From: Thermoplasmata archaeon
GTDB taxonomy: Archaea; Thermoplasmatota; Thermoplasmata; Thermoplasmatales; Thermoplasmataceae
Length of the DNA stretch: 17,783 nucleotides
NCBI GenBank assembly: GCA_021811525.1
Contig: JAJZOK010000024.1
Location: 1 to 17,783, forward strand
Direction: 5' to 3'
Position 1 is the first letter of the stretch. Every line of letters begins with the position of its first letter. Positions 7,193 to 15,179 of this stretch are shown piece after piece. The notes under the pieces are model-generated. The model was given only the letters and a program-made list of their open reading frames with translations. It was not told the origin of the DNA and searched no databases. The translations under genes and the position numbers were made by a program.

Positions 7193-7212
7193 CAGCGCCT
7201 GATTATGTAGAA

Positions 7213-8136
7213 ATGGCTTCTAACATAAAGATTACATTCATTGGCACAGGGGGTTCCTGGCCTAGCCCTGGACGTGGCCTTCCTGCAGTTGCCGTTCAGA
7301 TTGACGAAATATTAAACCTCTTTGACTGCGGAGAGGGTTCACAGAAGCAGCTCATGAAGAGCAGCCTCTCATTCATGGCCATTGATAACATTTTCATCAC
7401 ACACTTTCACGGTGACCATTTCCTTGGGCTTCTTGGAATGGTTCAAAGCATGTCCTTTAACAACAGGGAAAAACCCCTCCATATTTATGGCCCAAAGGGT
7501 GCCATACGAACAATGAGTTCTGCCCTCAACATCGGGTATTATCGGCCAAAGTTTGAGATTCGTGTTGGAGAACTGGAACCGGACAGGAATTATGATTTTG
7601 GAAAGTTCCGCATTTCAACATTGAAGAACGACCATACGGTGCCCGCTATGTCCTACAGACTCGAAGAACCGGACATGGTGAGGATTGACAAGGAAAAGGC
7701 AGAGAGTCTCATGATTCCTTCCAAGAAGCTGGAAGAACTGAGGACCAACGGCATGCTGGCGCTTGACGGCAAAACGTTCACGCTGGATCAGGTTTCAGGG
7801 GGCATCAGGAAGGGGAGAAGGATCGTATACACAGGCGACACAAGGCCGCTTGATACCATGGTGGAGTTTGCACGGGGGGTAGATGTCCTGATCCACGAAA
7901 CTTCCACGGATTCAACACTGGAGCCAAAGGTAAACGAGTTCGGCCACACCTCTGCGAGGCAGGCGGCTGAAATTGCAAAAAAAGCTGGAGTGGGGAAGTT
8001 CTTTCTATACCATTACAGCCCTAGGTACGAAAGCATTGAAAGCCTGATTAATGAAGCACTGGAGATATACCCTCAATCTGTTGCAAGCAAAGAACTTATG
8101 GAGTATGAAATCCCAGTAAGGCACGAATCAGGTTAA
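7213..8136 (+). CDS. rnz: Ribonuclease Z (tRNA 3'-processing endonuclease)
   Basis: This beta-lactamase-fold zinc endonuclease cuts tRNA precursors just after the discriminator base so that CCA can be added. From the ATG at 7213 it has 307 residues, the usual size of the short form. Visible motifs are FIGTGGSWPSPGRG near the start, FDCGEGSQKQL (about 37-47), the zinc motif THFHGDH (63-69), YTGDTRP with the bridging Asp, the HET motif, FGHTSARQAAEIA, and HYSPRY near the end. This matches the RNase Z arrangement rather than CPSF or ArsA-type hydrolases. Both tRNAs in the window lack encoded CCA, so they would be substrates. The stop codon abuts the stop of the opposite-strand SRPBCC gene with no spacer. 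Confidence 0.92.
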   Translation: MASNIKITFIGTGGSWPSPGRGLPAVAVQIDEILNLFDCGEGSQKQLMKSSLSFMAIDNIFITHFHGDHFLGLLGMVQSMSFNNREKPLHIYGPKGAIRTMSSALNIGYYRPKFEIRVGELEPDRNYDFGKFRISTLKNDHTVPAMSYRLEEPDMVRIDKEKAESLMIPSKKLEELRTNGMLALDGKTFTLDQVSGGIRKGRRIVYTGDTRPLDTMVEFARGVDVLIHETSTDSTLEPKVNEFGHTSARQAAEIAKKAGVGKFFLYHYSPRYESIESLINEALEIYPQSVASKELMEYEIPVRHESG

Positions 8137-8568
8137 TCACTGTGATACCTTAATCCTGGATTCTGCTTCCCGGATAATTCTTGACAGGGCGTTTTCTGTT
8201 CCCTGCTGGAAATGCCGGGTCATAAGCCTCTTGAAAATGACAAGCTTCACGGAAAGGTGTATGTCCCATTTCACCGTGATCCTGGAACCGTTCCCGAATT
8301 GGGAGATTTCAATCCTTTTGAATCCAGTGAAGGGCCCACTGTGATAGTTTTCGGTGCAGTACAGTGAATCCTGGTCGCAGAAGTATGACATCTTTCCCTC
8401 CCCGGGGAAGGCAAACCGTACTCTGAACATGCCACCTCTGGTCTCCGAGATCTCCCTCATTCCGTGCCAGAATTCCGGCAGGTTTTTCCACTGTGAAAGA
8501 ACATCTATGATTTCTTCGGAGGATGCGGTAGTGTCTGCAGAAACGCTGAACTTAACGGCCCCTAACAT
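8137..8568 (-). CDS. SRPBCC (START/polyketide cyclase-like) domain protein
   Basis: A 143-residue single-domain protein. It opens with a strand and helix pattern (FSVSADTTASSEEIIDVLSQ, then WKNLPEFWHGM), followed by an antiparallel sheet ending ITVKWDIHLS, and a long C-terminal helix from about residue 115. That is the helix-grip fold of COQ10/RatA-like and START-type proteins, which enclose a hydrophobic ligand. The ligand cannot be read from the sequence. The gene lies 19 bases after the Dcd-family gene on the same strand. A TATA-like ACATATATAG (8577-8586) is only about 14 bases from the ATG, too close for a leaderless start, so the true promoter or start is uncertain and it may be read from the upstream operon. 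Confidence 0.7.
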   Translation of the reverse strand: MLGAVKFSVSADTTASSEEIIDVLSQWKNLPEFWHGMREISETRGGMFRVRFAFPGEGKMSYFCDQDSLYCTENYHSGPFTGFKRIEISQFGNGSRITVKWDIHLSVKLVIFKRLMTRHFQQGTENALSRIIREAESRIKVSQ

Positions 8569-8587
8569 ACCCTTACCTATATATGTA

Positions 8588-9061
8588 TCAATTACTCCCC
8601 TTAACCGTTATCCCTCTAGATCCCTGATAATTTCCCGATCTCTGTGAATAACTCTTTTCTGGAAAGGATTCCATCCTGTGAAAGACGATCTGAGCAATCC
8701 TGTCTCCCCTGTTAATCTTGAGCTCATCAGTGCCGGAGTTGAAGAAAGAAAGAGTCAATGTTCCCTGGTATCCCGCGTCTACTGCTCCAAATGAGCCTAT
8801 GACTCCACGCCTTGCATATGAAGACCTGACCCAGATCTGTCCCATGACATCTTCCGGGAGCTTGAGGTATTCCATTGTTGCCACTAGAAAATGTTTGCCA
8901 GCGGGTATGGAGCAATTTTCCATTTCTTTTCCGTCAAATCTTAGTACTGCAGCCCTCAGATCATAACCATTCGGGGTTACTGACTCATCCATGAATTCCT
9001 CTGCTATGAGCTGCCCTTTGCTTGATAGTGAAATGATCTCCCTGTCGCTTAGAGTTGCCAT
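8588..9061 (-). CDS. dcd: dCTP deaminase/dUTPase-family protein, probably dUTPase-like
   Basis: A 157-residue protein of the trimeric Dcd/dUTPase superfamily, which controls dUTP and supplies dUMP for thymidylate. Seen: VTPNGYDLR (28-36), IWVRSSYARRGV (77-87), GAVDAGYQG (92-100), LSFFNSG, the conserved INRGDRIAQIVF (117-127), and a C-terminal YQGSRG phosphate-binding tail. S80 and R84 match E. coli Dcd S111 and R115. The deaminase residue equivalent to E138 is S105, and the positions of H121 and A124 are I88 and F91. D95 is retained. That pattern argues for dUTP hydrolysis without dCTP deamination (inference). The ATG at 9061 is preferred; a TTG at 9064 adds one residue. It starts about 8 bases after the permease stop, so the two are likely one operon. 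Confidence 0.82.
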   Translation of the reverse strand: MATLSDREIISLSSKGQLIAEEFMDESVTPNGYDLRAAVLRFDGKEMENCSIPAGKHFLVATMEYLKLPEDVMGQIWVRSSYARRGVIGSFGAVDAGYQGTLTLSFFNSGTDELKINRGDRIAQIVFHRMESFPEKSYSQRSGNYQGSRGITVKGSN

Positions 9062-9068
9062 CAATACC

Positions 9069-10427
9069 CTAAGTAACTGGTGCTAAATGTTCTTTCTGCA
9101 CACTCAAAGCAAATCTGTTCAGGACCGTGTAGAAGAGCACGGCTAAACCAAACGAGATGTAATAGCTTATGTCCACACCGTTAAGCATTGACCCGATGGG
9201 GCCCTGGAAATAGGCAGGAGGGTACATGAACGGGATTGAAATGAGAATGGCCGCAGCATAAGCAATGGCTCCGGAATATGTCTTGGGAGACCTACCTGAC
9301 CCATTGAGTCTTGGATTGATGATGAAATAATGTGCGAAGAGTACCCCGAGCCAAGGTGTTATCCAGTAGTCGAGAATGAAAAGGAAATCCTCATAGAAGC
9401 TATAGAACGTGCCGTAGCCTATGATTCCGAGGGAAACGGATATTGCAGTTCCAAGCAGAATAGGGATAGTTCGCCCTTTCCTGTTGATTGCAGTGTTGAA
9501 AGAGAGACCGTTTGAATATAGGTTGATGGCGTTGGCTGCAATTCCCCCGAGGAATAGAGCCACCATACCGGCTATGAAGTACCGCCCCATATAGTCTGCA
9601 AGAGCTGATGCCGGATTTGAGATGGCATTTGAAGTGTAAATTGCAACCAGCATGCCGAGCAATTCTATCCAGAATGAGGCAATTGCCCCGCCCAGAAAAG
9701 CGTACAGAAAAGAACGTGATTTTTCCCTCTTGCCTCCAACAAACCTGGAATAATCCGAGGCGTAGGGCCCCCATGCCATTATGTATGAGAAGGATGCTGC
9801 AAGTGTAATCCCGAAGCCAGCAAATACGGGGATCACGGGAGATGACACATACGGAATGCCACCCTGCAGATCCATAATGGATCTGATGCTGATCACTAGG
9901 AACAGAATGCCAAGAACTACGGACATGGCCAGTTCAAAACGCCTGATAGCCTCGTGGCCGTAATATGCGAGCACGAGAACTATTGCCGCTACTATGAGAA
10001 GCAATATGACATAAAATGTTCCCCTGATGATGAGTTCAAGGGCGAAGGATGCAAGCACAAGATTGACAGTTAACCAGCCGAGAGTATTGCCCCATTGAAG
10101 CAGAGCCATCACTGATGAACCTGTTCTGCCGAATGGCCCATGGCTCAGTTCCATCTGGCTTTTTCTGGCCATGACCCCGATCACACTCATTACACCAAGA
10201 AGAGAACCGCCTGTTATATTTCCAATTACAAGGGCAATAATTGTGAGGTTAAGAGGCTGGCCAAGGGAGATTGGTATGAATCCTATTGCGAAATCCCCTA
10301 TTGTGAGGTTGGCAGCGAACCATATATAGAAGAGGCTGAAAGGCCTGTGTATCTTTGCAAGGCCCGTGCCTGATGAATCCGCAGTTGTGGCTGCCAGGCT
10401 TTTACCGAACTGTTGTTCGCTACCCAT
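9069..10427 (-). CDS. Nucleobase/cytosine permease (NCS1 family)
   Basis: A 452-residue integral membrane protein with about 12 hydrophobic helices. The N-terminal region FSLFYIWFAANLTIGDFAIG, the motif SQMELSHGPFGRTGSS, and QWGNTLGWLTVNLV are characteristic of the nucleobase:cation symporter-1 family (CodB, PucI, Fur-like). The segment ITLAASFSYIMAWGPYASDYSR is the conserved helix 6 region. It probably imports a purine, pyrimidine or hydantoin-type substrate with Na+ or H+; the exact substrate cannot be read. The gene is followed directly by the Dcd/dUTPase-family gene, which supports a nucleobase or nucleotide salvage role. A TATA-like box lies about 28 bases before the ATG, so the transcript is probably leaderless, divergent from scpB. 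Confidence 0.85.
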   Translation of the reverse strand: MGSEQQFGKSLAATTADSSGTGLAKIHRPFSLFYIWFAANLTIGDFAIGFIPISLGQPLNLTIIALVIGNITGGSLLGVMSVIGVMARKSQMELSHGPFGRTGSSVMALLQWGNTLGWLTVNLVLASFALELIIRGTFYVILLLIVAAIVLVLAYYGHEAIRRFELAMSVVLGILFLVISIRSIMDLQGGIPYVSSPVIPVFAGFGITLAASFSYIMAWGPYASDYSRFVGGKREKSRSFLYAFLGGAIASFWIELLGMLVAIYTSNAISNPASALADYMGRYFIAGMVALFLGGIAANAINLYSNGLSFNTAINRKGRTIPILLGTAISVSLGIIGYGTFYSFYEDFLFILDYWITPWLGVLFAHYFIINPRLNGSGRSPKTYSGAIAYAAAILISIPFMYPPAYFQGPIGSMLNGVDISYYISFGLAVLFYTVLNRFALSVQKEHLAPVT

Positions 10428-10450
10428 TGAACTGGAATATGCGGATCATA

Positions 10451-10460
10451 CATTAATATG
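10451..10460 (-). promoter_or_regulatory. TATA-like box of the permease gene
   Basis: On the minus strand CATATTAATG is centred about 28 bases before the permease ATG. It belongs to a 105-base divergent promoter region shared with scpB. Confidence 0.45.
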
Positions 10461-10502
10461 TTCTATCACCATCCTGCCAACAGTTGCCTTCTTGTAGCGA
10501 AC

Positions 10503-10512
10503 TTAACATATA
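10503..10512 (+). promoter_or_regulatory. TATA box deciding the scpB start
   Basis: TTAACATATA is centred about 25 bases before the ATG at 10533. This supports that leaderless start rather than the 25-codon-longer frame from 10458, which would overlap the promoter. Confidence 0.6.
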
Positions 10513-10532
10513 TGCTGATCAGATCACAGATC

Positions 10533-11033
10533 ATGAGCCTTGAGGAAAAGGTTGAGGCAATTTTATATGCGTCTGAGAACCCACTTTCCATCGCCGACAT
10601 AGCAACGGTCCTCAATGAAAGCAAGGATGAAGTTGTCAAGGCGCTCAAGGCATTGATAAAGGACTACAGAAAGCGTCCTACATCACTGGATATCGTGAGG
10701 AGCGGGATCAGGTACAAGATGCAGCTTAAGAATGAGTTTTCTGAAATGGTGACCCCTGTCTCCAAAAGGGAGATATCAAACCTGGAACTCAAGATACTTG
10801 GCTTTGTAGCTGCCAATTCACAGTGCATGAGGGGAGACATAGTGCAGCACTTTGGCGACAGGTCAAGAACTCCACTGGAAGGCCTTGTACGCAGGAAATT
10901 CCTTTCCGCAAAGAAATACAGAAACACTGAGCTTTACAGTGTAACAAGAGAGTTTTACAGGTATTTCAATATAAACAAGAATGAACTAGAGGCGAGGTCA
11001 AAGAACACAGAGGAGACGGAAAGCAGTGAGTAA
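10533..11033 (+). CDS. scpB: Segregation and condensation protein ScpB
   Basis: This winged-helix protein associates with the kleisin ScpA and SMC to compact and segregate chromosomes. From ATG 10533 it has 166 residues. The opening MSLEEKVEAILYASENPLSIADIATVL is the ScpB signature for the first winged helix; the second follows at about 75-140 (LELKILGFVAANSQCMRGDIV, then RTPLEGLVRRKFL). Archaeal ScpBs are about this length. The C-terminal tail is charged. The last 8 bases overlap purD in another frame. No scpA or smc gene is in the window. Confidence 0.85.
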   Translation: MSLEEKVEAILYASENPLSIADIATVLNESKDEVVKALKALIKDYRKRPTSLDIVRSGIRYKMQLKNEFSEMVTPVSKREISNLELKILGFVAANSQCMRGDIVQHFGDRSRTPLEGLVRRKFLSAKKYRNTELYSVTREFYRYFNINKNELEARSKNTEETESSE

Positions 11034-12324
11034 GATACTGCTTGTCGGCGGCGGAGGCAGGGAAGATGCAGTTGCCAGGAAAATTGTGGAAAGCGGGGGA
11101 GAACTGTTCAGTGCACTGAAGAACCGGAATCCATCCATCCTTGGCCTCAGCAGAGAACACCTAATAGTAGACGAACTTGACCATGCCAGAATCGTAGAGT
11201 TTGCCGTCAGCAGGGGTGTTGAACTTGCCTTCATTGGCCCAGATCCTGTGCTGGACACCCCTCTAGAGGATGAGTTGTCGAAGAAGGGCATCCTGGTGGC
11301 TTCTCCTACAAGGGATGCAGCGAGGCTTGAGACTTCAAAATCCTTCATGAGAGACCTCCTATCAAGGCACAAAATCACAGGGAATATATTTTCAAGATTA
11401 TTCAGGGACAAAGACGACCTTCAATCGTTCCTGTCCCACGAGACAAGGGAATTCGCTGTAAAGCCAATTGGGCTTACCGGCGGTAAAGGCGTAAAAGTCA
11501 TGGGTGTTCAACTTCGCAATGCTGCAGAGGCCATTTCATATGCAACACAGATTATTGATCATGATGGTCAGGTTCTCCTTGAGGAAAGAATAACCGGGGA
11601 GGAGTTCTCCCTTCAGGTTTTTACAGACGGCAGCAGGATTGCCGCTACCCCGCTTGCCCAAGACTTCAAAAGGGCATACGAGAACGATGAAGGCCCAAAT
11701 ACTGGCGGAATGGGATCCATCACGGACAGTAATGGGCTCTTGCCTTTTATTCCAAGAAAAAGTTATGATTTCGCGCTTTCTGTGATGAAGCAAATTGCTG
11801 GTTCAATGAAGAAAGATGGAACCCCATTCAAGGGCGTAATGTACGGTCAGTTCATGGAAACAGCAGAGGGGCCAAAAGTGGTGGAGGTAAATGCCAGATT
11901 TGCGGACCCTGAGAGCATGAACATCCTGAGCCTTTTCAAGGGGGATTTTGTGGAGCTTCTCTACTCCATAGCCGAAGGCAACCTCATGACGAATTTCTCC
12001 TTCCTGGATGCAGCAAGCGTGCTAAAGTATGTTGTTCCAAAGGGCTACGGAACTAAACCTGTACCAGGCAGCCTTTCAGTTGACCTGAAGTCGATGCCAA
12101 AGGACATCATGCTCTATTATGCAGCGGTTTCAGGCACAAAGGAAAAAGTGGAGATGTCCACATCACGATCCCTTGCCCTTGTTGGAATTGCCCCCACAAT
12201 AGAGGAAGCCTCTGATAGGGTGGACCAGAACCTGCACCGCATCAAGGGCGATTACTACATCAGGCATGACATAGGTTCAAGGCATATGATGGAAGAGAAA
12301 ATGAGGAAATTCAGGATATCATGA
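11026..12324 (+). CDS. purD: Phosphoribosylamine-glycine ligase (GAR synthetase)
   Basis: PurD joins glycine to 5-phosphoribosylamine using ATP, the second step of purine synthesis. The 432-residue ATP-grasp protein shows the family motifs: N-terminal LLVGGGGREDAVA, FIGPDPVLDTPLEDEL, FAVKPIGLTGGKGVKV, the diagnostic QDFKRAYENDEGPNTGGMGS, and the metal-binding VVEVNARFADPES. In the first motif the usual REHA is REDA. The GTG start overlaps the scpB stop by 8 bases, and a GGAGAC sequence about 9 bases upstream could act as RBS, so translation is probably coupled to scpB. The gene ends 14 bases inside the 3' end of the opposite-strand pseudo-GTPase gene. Confidence 0.93.
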   Translation: MSKILLVGGGGREDAVARKIVESGGELFSALKNRNPSILGLSREHLIVDELDHARIVEFAVSRGVELAFIGPDPVLDTPLEDELSKKGILVASPTRDAARLETSKSFMRDLLSRHKITGNIFSRLFRDKDDLQSFLSHETREFAVKPIGLTGGKGVKVMGVQLRNAAEAISYATQIIDHDGQVLLEERITGEEFSLQVFTDGSRIAATPLAQDFKRAYENDEGPNTGGMGSITDSNGLLPFIPRKSYDFALSVMKQIAGSMKKDGTPFKGVMYGQFMETAEGPKVVEVNARFADPESMNILSLFKGDFVELLYSIAEGNLMTNFSFLDAASVLKYVVPKGYGTKPVPGSLSVDLKSMPKDIMLYYAAVSGTKEKVEMSTSRSLALVGIAPTIEEASDRVDQNLHRIKGDYYIRHDIGSRHMMEEKMRKFRIS

Positions 12325-13216
12325 TTTTTCCATGAATTCTTGGAGTCTTGTTTGGTGTTGCCACCACAAGTTCATTCTTTAATTTCACAATGGGTTTTTC
12401 AAGCGTGAATTTGCCTCTGTCTGCAACACCCCTCTGGTATCTCATCTGATCAGAGACAAAAATCTCAAAGCTGGCGTCATCTGTAGCTTTTACTGCCGGG
12501 TGGAATTCAAATTTGCCCTGGAATTCAGTGAGATATTCGAAGGACCCTTCTGTCAAGAACATTCCCCTTTCGATTTCCTCTGCATCGATATTTTTCAAGG
12601 CTAGGCCAACCCTCGTTCCACTTTCCACTGTTTCCTGGTCCTCATCCTGCACCTGAATGGACCTTATCTGCGCTTCTTTGTTTGCGTATGAGCACATGAG
12701 TTTCTGATGCCTCTCCACCTTTCCTCCAAGCACAAAGCCTAGGGCAACTGTCCCAACGCTCTTGACCTTGAAGAAATGGTCCACTATTATTGTGGGCTTG
12801 CTGAACCTTGGGATGTGCCTTTCCTTGGAAAGTATATCCAGGAACTCCATATGGTTTCCTGAGTAGAACTTGTAATCCTTGAGGGAAGTTTTAGAAATAA
12901 TTGGTTTCAGTTGGTCAATCTTGCTTTCGTCATCCACAAAGAAATACCCGCGTTTTAATCCCATAAGATCCAGTGCGATAATGACCTCGCCCAGTTCCCT
13001 TGTGAGGCTGTTGCCGTTAACAAGTGCAAGGTCGGAAGGGTAAATGCAGTCTGTGAGGGCAGACACCTTGTCCGGAAAACGCGTCGGGGTGAGGAAAGTG
13101 TACACGTTTTCCCCATCCTTCCTGTTGTGAAGTGTAATGTCGCTTTCAGTTGCCTTCTTGGATACTGTCTTCAGGAAATCGTTTACATCATATGCAAATG
13201 CGTTCAGGCTATTCAT
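12311..13216 (-). CDS. EF-Tu/SelB-like protein with degenerate GTPase domain
   Basis: A 301-residue protein resembling an EF-1alpha/SelB-type factor. Residues about 142-222 are a recognisable translation-factor domain II: VKSVGTVALG (151-160), GKVERHQKLM, IRSIQVQDED, GTRVGLALKNI (200-210) and IERGMFL. The rest (about 223-301) would be domain III. The N-terminal 140 residues have the length and strand pattern of a shrunken G domain, but no P-loop GxxxxGK, no DxxG and no NKxD; VDDES occupies the NKxD region. It should not bind GTP in the usual way (inference). An RNA- or tRNA-related role would fit. The start overlaps the hemH stop by 8 bases, so it is probably translated with the heme genes. 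No link between such a protein and heme is known to me. Confidence 0.72.
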   Translation of the reverse strand: MNSLNAFAYDVNDFLKTVSKKATESDITLHNRKDGENVYTFLTPTRFPDKVSALTDCIYPSDLALVNGNSLTRELGEVIIALDLMGLKRGYFFVDDESKIDQLKPIISKTSLKDYKFYSGNHMEFLDILSKERHIPRFSKPTIIVDHFFKVKSVGTVALGFVLGGKVERHQKLMCSYANKEAQIRSIQVQDEDQETVESGTRVGLALKNIDAEEIERGMFLTEGSFEYLTEFQGKFEFHPAVKATDDASFEIFVSDQMRYQRGVADRGKFTLEKPIVKLKNELVVATPNKTPRIHGKIMIS

Positions 13217-14105
13217 TTAAAACTCCTGCCTCCTTAAGTATATGGTGCTGCAATAATGAAACCATCTGTCTGGAGTCATTGGGAAGCTCAGACCTCACGT
13301 ATATGAGGCCAGTGTCCCTCACTTTGCTTCCAAACTCGTGATCAAGATCGTAAAGGATCTCAAGATGCTCATATATGAAACCTATGGGGACGGCCAGTAC
13401 TTCACTGTATCTGTTTTCCCCGATCTTGCCAAGCAAATCGTAGATTGATGGTTCAAGCCAGGCATTCCCATATTTCCCCCGACTCTGGTACCCTACAAAG
13501 TACTCTTTCACGCCAAGCCTGGATGCAATCAGCTCCGAGGTTTTTCTGAAGTCATGGTCATATGCATTTTCAGTGCCCCTGAAAAGGGGGAGGCTATGTG
13601 CATCAAAAAGCAGTGCCGTTTCCTCATCAATGGGGTATTGCTTCATCAGGCTTGTCCAGACTTCAGACAACAATTCAAGATCAAACCCGTTCACCAGACT
13701 GATTTCAGCATTGTAAGACATTTCCTTCATTGCTTCCAGCGATGGTTCCAGATAAGAGTTTTTAACATTGGTCGACTGGAAGGGGAAGAGCGGAATTGCA
13801 ATAATTTTCTCTGAACCCGAGTTCTTTGCCATAAGGAGTGCATCCTTAAGGGATGGTTTCCAGTGTTTGTTGCCAAGAATCACCTCAAAATCCCCATATT
13901 TGGAAAGCCCCGTTTTAAGTTTATCAACTATCATGTCTACTATGGCATTTGAAGGGGAGATGCCATTTGCCATTGCATATTTCTCTGTATTTTCCTTCAT
14001 GGCGTACTCAGGCACAGGCCTTCCTTCATATATTCCTTCCAGGTAGGGAGCGACATCTTCCATCCTTGTGGGGCTCCCATAAGCCATTAAAATAACTGTG
14101 ATCAT
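13209..14105 (-). CDS. hemH: Ferrochelatase (proto- or coproporphyrin)
   Basis: HemH inserts Fe2+ into a porphyrin. The 298-residue protein has the family motifs: N-terminal ILMAYGSP, LFDAHSLP with the metal-site His (H170), VGYQSRG followed by WLEPS (205-220), and VPIGFIYEHLEILYD with the conserved acidic residue E249. The 298-residue length is that of compact monomeric ferrochelatases without the Fe-S C-terminal extension. Whether the substrate is protoporphyrin IX or coproporphyrin III cannot be read directly. It overlaps hemE by 4 bases (ATGA) and the downstream pseudo-GTPase gene by 8 bases, forming a tight operon. Confidence 0.9.
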   Translation of the reverse strand: MITVILMAYGSPTRMEDVAPYLEGIYEGRPVPEYAMKENTEKYAMANGISPSNAIVDMIVDKLKTGLSKYGDFEVILGNKHWKPSLKDALLMAKNSGSEKIIAIPLFPFQSTNVKNSYLEPSLEAMKEMSYNAEISLVNGFDLELLSEVWTSLMKQYPIDEETALLFDAHSLPLFRGTENAYDHDFRKTSELIASRLGVKEYFVGYQSRGKYGNAWLEPSIYDLLGKIGENRYSEVLAVPIGFIYEHLEILYDLDHEFGSKVRDTGLIYVRSELPNDSRQMVSLLQHHILKEAGVLNE

Positions 14106-15124
14106 CTGTTTCCCCCTGATTGGTGTACAGTTCTTACAATTTCCTTTAGTGTCTCAGGATTGGTATCCGGAAGCACCCCATGCCCGAGATTGAATATGTA
14201 ATTACTCTTCCCACTCATCTTTTCTGATAGTATACGTGATTCACTTATTGCCAAATTCGGAGCCCTGGACGCCATGACTGGATCAAGGTTCCCCTGAAGG
14301 CCAATGTCTGAATCGAGTATGTTGGATTCCAGGGGAAGGTTGACTCTCCAGTCCAGGCTGAGATAATCAAATCCTGCCATGGACAACTCCTCAAGCACTC
14401 CACCGGTCTGTGTGCTGAAATAAATAGTCTTCGTTAGCCCGGTTAGTTCTGCCGTTATCTCATTGAGGAACTTTTCCCTGTACCAGGGAAAGAAAGAAGG
14501 TGGCAGAAAACCCGCCCAGCTGTCAAAAATTTGAATGGCATCTGCCCCGGATTTTACTTGCTGCCTGCAATTTGAAATGACCATTTCCCTTATCATTTGC
14601 ATGAGCTTCATCATAGCCTTGTCATCACGGTAAAGGAGGGTTCTGGTTGCAGACAGGTCTCTGTCAGGACGCCCCAGCGTGAGATAGGAGGCTATGGTCA
14701 GAGGGCCGCCAGAGAAACCTATAATTGGCACCTCCGGGAATTCCTCCTTAAATTTCTTGATTGCCTCAAAAGTACCATATTGCATTTCTGAGACGGAAAA
14801 ATCTGAAATCCCTGCAAGTTCTTTATTTGTATTTAATGGATTTGAAATCACTGGACCGACGTTTTCAATGAAATCGAGACGAAACCCCATTGCCTCCAGT
14901 GGAATTGTGATATCTGAGAAAATAATGCCCGCGTCTACGCCAAGCAATCCAATAGGCTCTGAAGTAACCTTTACTGTGAGGTCCGGGTCCTTGCATATTT
15001 CTTTGATGCTGTGTTTGGTTCTTAACTCCCTGTAACCCTTCAGGTAGCGCCCTGCCTGCCTCATGAACCAGATCGGGGTAAAATCATGCGGCTCACCGTT
15101 CAATGCAGCCAGGAAGTTGTTCAT
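14102..15124 (-). CDS. hemE: Uroporphyrinogen III decarboxylase
   Basis: HemE removes four carboxyl groups from uroporphyrinogen III to give coproporphyrinogen III. The 340-residue protein shows the signature TPIWFMRQAGRYLKGYRELR near residues 16-35 with the substrate-binding Arg residues, GVDAGIIFSDITIPLEAMG with the catalytic Asp, GFSGGPLTIASYL, FDSWAGFLPP, and FNLGHGVLPDTNPE near the end. It is the first gene of the hemE-hemH-pseudo-GTPase operon, with TATA-like CTTAATTTAC about 22 bases upstream and no clear Shine-Dalgarno sequence. Its presence shows the route through coproporphyrinogen rather than only the siroheme route common in archaea. Confidence 0.95.
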   Translation of the reverse strand: MNNFLAALNGEPHDFTPIWFMRQAGRYLKGYRELRTKHSIKEICKDPDLTVKVTSEPIGLLGVDAGIIFSDITIPLEAMGFRLDFIENVGPVISNPLNTNKELAGISDFSVSEMQYGTFEAIKKFKEEFPEVPIIGFSGGPLTIASYLTLGRPDRDLSATRTLLYRDDKAMMKLMQMIREMVISNCRQQVKSGADAIQIFDSWAGFLPPSFFPWYREKFLNEITAELTGLTKTIYFSTQTGGVLEELSMAGFDYLSLDWRVNLPLESNILDSDIGLQGNLDPVMASRAPNLAISESRILSEKMSGKSNYIFNLGHGVLPDTNPETLKEIVRTVHQSGGNR

Positions 15125-15140
15125 GATGCATAATCTGCGG

Positions 15141-15150
15141 GTAAATTAAG
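15141..15150 (-). promoter_or_regulatory. TATA-like box of the hem operon
   Basis: On the minus strand CTTAATTTAC lies about 22 bases before the hemE ATG, consistent with a leaderless start. The 55-base gap between hemE and the membrane-protein gene holds little else. Confidence 0.45.
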
Positions 15151-15179
15151 AATGTTTCCAGCAAACATTTGAATGGAAA

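Noticed and set aside
7147..7212. N-terminal extension of RNase Z
   Set aside because: It overlaps the Toprim gene and a TATA box. The shorter protein has the usual family length.
9400..9774. ORF of 124 codons inside the permease gene
   Set aside because: It is a shadow frame of a long, well-supported membrane-protein gene.
10458..10532. N-terminal extension of ScpB
   Set aside because: It covers the promoter region, and the ScpB family signature begins at the ATG at 10533.
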